A stretch of DNA of 64,000 nucleotides from Chaetoceros tenuissimus. Taxonomy: Eukaryota; Bacillariophyta; Thalassiosirophyceae; Chaetocerotales; Chaetocerotaceae. The notes beneath the pieces were generated by a model that saw nothing but the letters and a program-made list of their open reading frames with translations, did not search any database and was not told the DNA's origin. Shown one piece after another: positions 55,886 to 64,000 of the stretch (position 1 is its first letter; each line of letters opens with the position of its first letter). The stretch is from contig BLLK01000060.1 in NCBI GenBank assembly GCA_021927905.1, positions 407,219 to 471,218 on the forward strand, given 5' to 3'. Position numbers and translations under genes: made by a program.

Positions 55886-56924
55886 TTAACCCTTTTCTGC
55901 CTGAGTACTCAAAAGTACTCGTTTTACCGCAAATATCCTAAAATAATCAATATTTGACCAATTTGAGTAATTCCAATTACGTTATCTTTCTTCTATATAT
56001 GTCTTGGATGTGTGTTCAAAATAGTTTTATTTTCATGCATGTATTTGATGAGATATTGTATACTTTCAATACATATTTTTCCAATGACGTCCACTTTTGG
56101 GGTCAAAATGTCATACAAAAAACATAATACAAAAAGTTGCTATTTTTTGAGAATGAGAATATATATGTCATACAGTGTGATATGAATACATTTGATAGCT
56201 CAAAATCCTTCTCTGAACATTGTTGAAACGATATGAGTTGAGAGATGTGGAACTAAGATGGGTTTTGAAGACGCTAGAGAGAGATTTCTACAGTCTACAA
56301 AATTTATCGCCAAAATCGAGATTTTTAGGTTACACAAGGTAGATCCACAATTCAATATAATAACCAGAAGAATAAATAATGGTACCATCTGATATGCCCA
56401 ACTGTTATAGGTATACTCTTGGGATGATCTTCAATCAAATTTCTACTAAGAATAAGCATATTGTAAGTGATACAGACCCTTTCACTCACAGCAGATGAGT
56501 GTTCTTTTTCAATCCCATTTGGAGCCCCATCTTCACTATTCCAGTATTCGATGGATTGACTTACAAGTTGCCCAGGTCTCGCTTCCAGATCATTCCTTAA
56601 TACATCAAGTTCACCGGGAGGTACTCGGCATATGGATTGTGCGTTTCTGTCATCAGATACATATCCTTAAGTACCATCATCGCTGAAACTGATCTCAGAA
56701 CCACACATTGTGCTATAACGACAAATTTTGTTAGTAATTTCATACATAGAAAAAAGCTGACTTCACTCCCTACTTACTGAGAGTATTTTGTATGTATGTT
56801 TAAAATTTAAAAGAGATTGAAGTTTTCATTATTGATTTAGAGTAGTGTTTGTGTTAAGGATATGTTGTTGTTTTGTTCGTGAATCGCTGATTTTTCGAGT
56901 CCCAACTAGGCAGAAAAGGGTTAA
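55886..56924. mobile_element. Non-autonomous piggyBac-like element
   Basis: A 1031-bp segment (55890-56920) flanked on both sides by TTAA (55886-55889 and 56921-56924), the invariant target duplication of piggyBac transposons. Its ends are perfect 13-bp inverted repeats beginning with CCC: CCCTTTTCTGCCT at 55890-55902 and its reverse complement at 56908-56920. CCC-initial ends are typical of the superfamily. A subterminal palindromic pair (GAGTACTC-AAAA-GTACTC) follows the left end. No transposase is encoded in the interior, so mobilisation would need a transposase elsewhere. A 104-codon open minus frame (56355-56666) inside is unidentified. Confidence 0.82.
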
Positions 56925-57490
56925 TTTATTATAATAGTCTTATGACACTCATCGTAAAGTGTCAATAGCTCCAGTCAGGTGAAATATATGCAATTTAGGA
57001 TGAAATTAGCCCATTTCTCCATCTGCCAACTGATCGCCTTCGATTTCAATGTTGTCTTGGAACCATATTAAGGTACGGTATTCATGAAAGTGTAGCATTC
57101 AACTCTGCAGAATGAACCCTTAACATTGGAAGGAATAGAAGGAAAGCAGTTACCCTCCTGACGAGAACGAATTCTTGCTTTCGTCGTCAATGAAAAGCAA
57201 ACACAAAAGCGAAGAAAAAGGATCTAGAGACTATAACTTCACCGACATGAACGCACTTTGAATAAACCCTGATGTCACTCTACATGCAATTGGAGATAAA
57301 TATCAAAATACAGCTATTGAAGTAATGCGGGGATTTTTCTATCCTTGGGATGACAACTTTTGGCTATATAAAGAAAGAACGAACGTTTCAACTATCACAA
57401 CCAAGTGGATAAAAGAAAACTCATAAAACAATAGTTGAAAATAAACTGAAACAAAATGAGAAAGAAACAAAATGGGTTACATAAATTAAA
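56925..57490. other. Intergenic, nothing recognised
   Basis: 566 bases between the transposable element and the stop of the repeat gene. No gene-like frame. Confidence 0.4.
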
Positions 57491-60400
57491 CTAATCAGTG
57501 GGAGCCTTTGATGGAGCAACAGACTCACTTGGTGTATCTTTATGAAAGACAAAGAAAAACAAATTAATAACAAAATTCGAAAATATAATGAACAAAACAA
57601 AAAATGTTTGTAAACAAATTACTTACCAGAAGGCTCCGAAGATGGTTGATCAGATGGTACGTCTGACGGAATATCTGATGGCATCGATGACGGAAGTGAA
57701 GATGGTTGATCAGATGGTACGTCTGACGGAATATCTGATGGCATCGATGACGGAAGCAAACTTGGTTGATCAGATGGTACGTCTGACGGGATATCTGATG
57801 GCATCGATGACGGAAGTGATGAAGGTTGATCAGATGGAATGTCGACGGAATATCTGATGGCATCGATGACGGAAGTGATGAGGGTTGATCAGATGGACGG
57901 ATGATGGCAGATGACGTCGGGAATATCTGATGGCATCGATGACGGAAGCAAACTTGGTTGATCAGATGGAACATCGCTCGGAATATCTGATGGCATCGAT
58001 GACGGAAGTGAAGATGGTTGATCAGATGGACTCTGGAATATCTGATGGCATCGATGACGTTGGTTGATCAGATGGTACGTCGACGGAATATCTGATGGCA
58101 TCGATGACGGAAGCAAACTTGGTTGATCAGATGGTACGTCTGCTCGGAATATCTGATGGCATCGATGACGGAAGTGAAGATGGTTGATCAGATGGAATGT
58201 CGCTCGGAATATCTGATGGCATCGATGACGGAAGTGAAGATGGTTGATCAGATGGTACGTCTGACGGAATATCTGATGGCATCGATGACGGAAGCAAACT
58301 TGGTTGAGCAGATGGAATGTCACTCGGAATATCTGATGGCATCGATGACGGAAGCAAACTTGGTTGATCAGATGGTACGTCTGACGGAATATCTGATGGC
58401 ATCGATGACGGAAGCAAACTTGGTTGATCAGATGGAATGTCGCTCGGAATATCTGATGGCATCGATGACGGAAGTGAAGATGGTTGATCAGATGGAATGT
58501 CGCTCGGAATATCTGATGGCATCGATGACGGAAGCAAACTTGGTTGATCAGATGGAATGTCGCTCGGAATATCTGATGGCATCGATGACGGAAGCAAACT
58601 TGGTTGATCAGAGGGTACTCGGAATATCTGATGGCACGATGACGGTATTAAACTTGGTTGATCAGATGGAATGTCGCTCGGAATATCTGATGGCATCGAT
58701 GACGGAAGCAAACTTGGTTGATCAGATGGTACGTCTGACGGAATATCTGATGGCATCGATGACGGAAGCAAACTTGGTTGATCAGATGGAATGTCGCTCG
58801 GAATATCTGATGGCATCGATGACGGAAGCAAACTTGGTTGATCAGATGGTACGTCTGACGGGATATCTGATGGCATCGATGACGGAAGTGATGAAGGTTG
58901 ATCAGATGGAATGTCGCTCGGAATATCTGATGGCATCGATGACGGAAGTGATGAGGGTTGATCAGATGGAATGTCGCTCGGAATATCTGATGGCATCGAT
59001 GACGGAAGCAAACTTGGTTGATCAGATGGAATGTCGCTCGGAATATCTGATGGCATCGATGACGGAAGCAAACTTGGTTGAGCAGATGGAACATCGCTCG
59101 GAATATCTGATGGCATCGATGACGGAAGCAAACTTGGTTGATCAGATGGAATGTCGCTCGGAATATCTGATGGCATCGATGACGGAAGCAAACTTGGTTG
59201 ATCAGATGGAATGTCGCTCGGAATATCTGATGGCATCGATGACGGAAGCAAACTTGGTTGATCAGATGGAACATCTGACGGAATATCTGATGGCATCGAT
59301 GACGGAAGCAAACTTGGTTGATCAGATGGTACGTCTGACGGAATATCTGATGGCATCGATGACGGAAGCAAACTTGGTTGATCAGATGGTACGTCTGACG
59401 GAATATCTGATGGCGTCGATGACGGAAGCAAACTTGGTTGATCAGATGGAATGTCGCTCGGAATATCTGATGGCATCGATGACGGAAGCAAACTTGGTTG
59501 ATCAGATGGAATGTCGCTCGGAATATCTGATGGCATCGATGACGGAAGCAAACTTGGTTGTGCAGATGGAATGTCGCTCGGAATATCTGATGGCATCGAT
59601 GACGGAAGCAAACTTGGTTGAGCAGATGGTACGTCTGACGGAATATCTGATGGCATCGATGACGGAAGCAAACTTGGTTGATCAGATGGTACGTCTGACG
59701 GAATATCTGATGGCATCGATGACGGAAGCAAACTTGGTTGATCAGATGGAATGTCGCTCGGAATATCTGATGGCATCGATGACGGAAGCAAACTTGGTTG
59801 ATCAGATGGAATGTCGCTCGGAATATCTGATGGCATCGATGACGGAAGCAAACTTGGTTGATCAGATGGAATGTCGCTCGGAATATCTGATGGCATCGAT
59901 GACGGAAGCAAACTTGGTTGATCAGATGGTACGTCTGACGGAATATCTGATGGCATCGATGACGGAAGCAAACTTGGTTGATCAGATGGAATGTCGCTCG
60001 GAATATCTGATGGCATCGATGACGGAAGCAAACTTGGTTGATCAGATGGAATGTCGCTCGGAATATCTGATGGCATCGATGACGGAAGCAAACTTGGTTG
60101 ATCAGATGGTACGTCTGACGGAATATCTGATGGCATCGATGACGGAAGCAAACTTGGTTGATCAGATGGTACGTCTGACGGAATATCTGATGGCATCGAT
60201 GACGGAAGCAAACTTGGTTGATCAGATGGTACGTCTGACGGAATATCTGATGGCATCGATGACGGAAGCAAACTTGGTTGATCAGATGGAATGTCTGACG
60301 GAATATCTGATGGCATCGATGACGGAAGCAAACTTGGTTGAGCAGATGGAATGTCGCTCGGAATATCTGATGGCATCGATGACGGAAGCAAACTTGGTTG

Positions 60401-63400
60401 ATCAGATGGTACGTCTGATGGAATATCTGATGGCATCGATGACGGAAGCAAACTTGGTTGATCAGATGGAATGTCTCACGGAATATCTGATGGCATCGAT
60501 GACGGAAGCAAACTTGGTTGATCAGATGGAATGTCTGACGGAATATCTGATGGCATCGATGACGGAAGCAAACTTGGTTGATCAGATGGTACGTCGCTCG
60601 GAATATCTGATGGCATCGATGACGGAAGCAAACTTGGTTGATCAGATGGAACGTCTGACGGAATATCTGATGGCATCGATGACGGAAGCAAACTTGGTTG
60701 ATCAGATGGAATGTCGCACGGAATATCTGATGGCATCGATGACGGAAGCAAACTTGGTTGATCAGATGGTACGTCTGATGGAATATCTGATGGCATCGAT
60801 GACGGAACAGAACTTGGTTGATCAGATGCATGCTGACGGAATATCTGATGGCATCGATGACGGAAGCAAACTTGGTTGGATCAGATGGAATGTCTGACGG
60901 AATATCTGATGGCATCGATGACGGAAGCAAACTTGGTTGATCAGATGTACGTCTACGAAATATTCGATGGCATCGATGACGGAAGAAATCTTGGTTGATC
61001 AGATGGAATCAAATATCTGATGGCATCGATGACGGAAGCAAACTTGGTTGATCAGATGGAATGTCGCTCGGAATATCTGATGGCATCGATGACGGAAGCA
61101 AACTTGGTTGATCAGATGGAATGTCTGACGGAATATCTGATGGCATCGATGACGGAAGCAAACTTGGTTGATCAGATGGTACGTCTGACGGAATATCTGA
61201 TGGCATCGATGACGGAAGCAAACTTGGTTGATCAGATGGAATGTCTGACGGAATATCTGATGGCATCGATGACGGAAGCAAACTTGGTTGATCAGATGGA
61301 ATGTCTGACGGAATATCTGATGGCATCGATGACGGAAAGCAAACTTGGTTGATCAGATGGTACGTCTGACGGAATATCTGATGGCATCGATGACGGAAGC
61401 AAACTGGTTGATCAGATGGAAGATCATCTGATGGCATCGATGACGGAAGCAAACTTGGTTGATCAGATGACGTCTCGGAATATCTGGATGGTTGATCAGA
61501 TGGTACGTCTGACGGAATATCTGATGGCATCGATGACGGAAGCAAACTTGGTTGATCAGATGGAATGTCGCTCGGAATATCTGATGGCATCGATGACGGA
61601 AGCAAACTTGGTTGATCAGATGGAATGTCGACGGAATATCTGATGGCATCGATGACGGAAGCAAACTTGGTTGAGCAGATGGTACGTCTGACGGAATATC
61701 TGATGGCATCGATGACGGAAGCAAACTTGGTTGATCAGATGGAACATCGTCGGAATATCTGATGGCATCGATGACGGAAGCAAACTTGGTTGATCAGATG
61801 GATGTCGCTCGGAATATCTGATGGCACGATGACGGAGCAAACTTGGTTGATCAGATGGTACGTCTGACGGAATATCTGATGGCATCGATGACGGAAGCAA
61901 ACTTGGTTGATCAGATGGAATGTCGCTCGGAATATCTGATGGCATCGATGACGGAAGCAAACTTGGTTGATCAGATGGAATGTCGCTCGGAATATCTGAT
62001 GGCATCGATGACGGAAGCAAACTTGGTTGATCAGATGGAATGTCTGACGGAATATCTGATGGCATCGATGACGGAAGCAAACTTGGTTGATCAGATGGTA
62101 TGTCTCGGAATATCTGATGGCATCGATGACGGAAGCAAACTTGGTTGATCAGATGGAATGTCTGACGGAATATCTGATGGCATCGATGACGGAAGCAAAC
62201 TTGGTTGATCAGATGGTACGTCTGACGGAATATCTGATGGCATCGATGACGGAAGTGTAGATGGTTGATCAGATGGTACGTCTGACGGAATATCTGATGG
62301 CATCGATGACGGAAGCAAACTTGGTTGATCAGATGGAATGTCGCTTGGAATATCTGATGGCATCGATGACGGAAGCAAACTTGGTTGATCAGATGGAATG
62401 TCGCTTGGAATATCTGATGGCATCGATGACGGAAGCAAACTTGGTTGATCAGATGGTACGTCTGACGGAATATCTGATGGCATCGATGACGGAAGCAAAC
62501 TTGGTTGATCAGATGGAATGTCTGACGGAATATCGGATGGCATCGATGACGGAAGCAAACTTGGTTGATCAGATGGAATGTCTGACGGAATATCGATGGC
62601 ATCGATGACGGAATGCAATGACTTGGTTGATCAGATGGTAAATGTCGATGACGGAATATCAGATGGAATGGCATCGATGATGGCGGAAGCAATACTTGGT
62701 ATGATCATCGATGGAATGTCGCTCGGAATATCTGATGGCATCGATGACGGAAGCAAGCAAACTTGGTTGATCAGATGGAATGGAATGTCGCTCGGAATCG
62801 CGGAAGCAAACTTGGTTGATCAGATGGAACGGAATATCTGATGGATGACGGAAGCAAACTTGGTTGATCAGATGGAATGTCGCTCGGAATATCTGATGGC
62901 ATCGATGACGGAAGCAAACTTGGTTGATCAGATGGCTCGGACTGATGGCATCGATGACGGAAGCAAACTTGGTTGAGCAGATGGTACGTCTGACGGAATA
63001 TCATGGCATCGATGACAAACTTGGATCAGATGGTACGTCTGACGGAATATCTGATGGCATCGATGACGGAAGCAAACTTGGTTGATCAGATGGTACGTCG
63101 CTCGGAATATCTGATGGCATCGATGACGGAAGCAAACTTGGTTGATCAGATGGAATGTCGCTCGGAATATCTGATGGCATCGATGACGGAAGCAAACTTG
63201 GTTGATCAGATGGAATGTCGCCGGAATATCTGATGGCATCGATGACGGAAGCAAACTTGGTTGATCAGATGGAATGTCTGTCGGAATATCTGATGGCATC
63301 GATGACGGAAGCAAACTTGGTTGATCAGATGGAAATCGCTCGGAATATCTGATGGCATCGATGACGGAAGCAAACTTGGTTGATCAGATGGAATGTCGCT

Positions 63401-64000
63401 CGGAATATCTGATGGCATCGATGACGGAAGCAAACTTGGTTGTGCAGATGGAATGTCGCTCGGAATATCTGATGGCATCGATGACGGAAGCAAACTTGGT
63501 TGAGCAGATGGTACGTCTGACGGAATATCTGATGGCATCGATGACGGAAGCAAACTTGGTTGATCAGATGGTACGTCTGACGGAATATCTGATGGCATCG
63601 ATGACGGAAGCAAACTTGGTTGATCAGATGGTATGTCTCACGGAATATCTGATGGCATCGATGACGGAAGCAAACTTGGTTGATCAGATGGAATGTCTGA
63701 CGGAATATCTGATGGCATCGATGACGGAAGCAAACTTGGTTGATCAGATGGAATGTCTGACGGAATATCTGATGGCATCGATGACGGAAGCAAACTTGGT
63801 TGATCAGATGGAATGTCGCTCGGAATATCTGATGGCATCGATGACGGAAGCAAACTTGGTTGATCAGATGGAATGTCGCTCGGAATATCTGATGGCATCG
63901 ATGACGGAAGCAAACTTGGTTGATCAGATGGAATGTCGCTCGGAATATCTGATGGCATCGATGACGGAAGCAAACTTGGTTGATCAGATGGTACGTCTGA
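57491..64000 (-). CDS. 3' part of a Pro-Ser-Asp repeat protein (partial, frame-broken)
   Basis: The last exon (57491-57537) encodes a TPSESVAPSKAPTD ending; an 89-bp intron (57538-57626) precedes it, and the donor at the end of the repeats joins SEPS to DTPSES in frame. Upstream the repeat exon continues past the right edge. The 20-residue unit reads PSDQPSLLPSSMPSDIPSD plus I or V. Such Pro/Ser-rich repeats occur in diatom wall, adhesion and secreted proteins, where Ser and Pro are often modified. The N-terminus is outside the window. The Pro-Ser-Asp frame is continuous for about 2.3 kb (58127-60451) but is interrupted at several places by small deletions, so the true protein cannot be read through. 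The minus strand is chosen because of the spliced in-frame ending and because its composition matches known diatom proteins, unlike the other open frames. Confidence 0.72.
57640..64000 (-). repeat. 60-bp tandem repeat (minisatellite), over 100 copies
   Basis: A 60-base unit repeats from about 57640 to the right edge, roughly 106 copies. From about 58660 to 60820 around 36 copies run in exact 60-base register. Copies fall into two main end variants, AATGTCGCTC and TACGTCTGAC (plus strand), which encode Ile with an AGC serine or Val with a TCA serine on the minus strand. Mixed forms such as AATGTCTGAC also occur. Each unit carries the palindromes ATCGAT and TGATCA. Copies closest to the gene's 3' end (57640-58120) differ most, often with GAAGTGAAGATGG or GAAGTGATGA in place of GAAGCAAACTTGG. 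Confidence 0.96.
60820..63340 (-). other. Clusters of frame-shifting indels within the 60-bp array
   Basis: Against the uniform unit, small losses and gains cluster at about 60825-61015, 61335-61500, 61625-61635, 61740-61850, 62098-62106, 62590-63020, 63218 and 63330. Similar damage lies at 57840-58110 and 58610-58650. Between clusters the units are perfect. These changes repeatedly move the Pro-Ser-Asp frame. Confidence 0.7.

Noticed and set aside
58123-60897. 924-codon open frame on the + strand across the 60-bp array
   Set aside because: A stop-free unit whose length is a multiple of three keeps several frames open at once. The minus Pro-Ser-Asp frame has a spliced in-frame ending and matches known diatom protein composition; the + frame has neither.
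58648-60930. Second minus-strand frame of the array, rich in His/Cys/Arg
   Set aside because: Same cause: it is a shifted reading of the 60-bp unit, and its Cys/His pattern is only the repeat read out of frame.
57640-64000. CRISPR array
   Set aside because: The 60-base units are contiguous, with no unique spacers, and lie in a spliced eukaryotic coding exon.

Overview
The window looks like nuclear DNA of a photosynthetic stramenopile, most likely a diatom. It is AT-rich and gene-dense, with genes on both strands and short GT-AG introns (about 57-113 bp). Several N-termini are signal peptides followed by a diatom/ASAF-type plastid-entry motif (flavodoxin, divinyl reductase, YchF GTPase, SpoU methylase, SDR). 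Low-complexity proteins built from Pro-Ser-x repeats, common in diatom wall and surface proteins, are also present. The species cannot be fixed from the sequence. Intron boundaries below were read by eye and chosen because they restore both frame and family consensus; many genes therefore have splice-corrected coordinates.

Layout. 1-5.6 kb: end of an unknown + gene, an IQ-motif protein, an unknown Lys-rich protein, and CTP synthase. 5.9-9.0 kb: plastid flavodoxin with a C-terminal extension and 8-vinyl reductase of chlorophyll synthesis. 9.1-15.9 kb: unknown acidic protein, a heat-shock-factor-type protein and an eIF2alpha-type kinase. 15.9-24.5 kb: GH36 alpha-galactosidase, a secreted lysyl-endopeptidase-like serine protease, the initiator-tRNA ribosylphosphate transferase Rit1, and an SDR. 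24.5-29.6 kb: a large TPR protein resembling the TFIIIC tau131/GTF3C3 subunit. 30.0-36.6 kb: a tandem pair of paralogous type-I membrane proteins, the second carrying eight near-identical 492-bp domain repeats with a frame break in the third. 37.0-46.6 kb: plastid YchF, a LarA-like enzyme, tRNA-Asp, a SpoU rRNA methylase, an NDR-type kinase and a Yippee-like protein. 47.1-55.6 kb: tRNA-Trp, small unknown genes, a TPR protein, a 7TM receptor-like protein, a perfect 40-bp inverted repeat, and mitochondrial DLST (2-oxoglutarate dehydrogenase E2). 55.9-56.9 kb: a non-autonomous piggyBac-like element (TTAA duplications, 13-bp perfect terminal repeats). 57.5-64.0 kb: the 3' part of a gene made of more than 100 copies of a 60-bp repeat, running off the window.

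There is no operon logic. Neighbours are mostly functionally unrelated, although flavodoxin and vinyl reductase sit together and both serve the plastid. The most unusual content is the two tandem-repeat genes (492-bp and 60-bp units), the piggyBac-like element, the 40-bp inverted repeat, and domain oddities in otherwise ordinary genes: the flavodoxin tail, a signal peptide on CTP synthase, and an NDR kinase lacking its hydrophobic-motif phosphosite.
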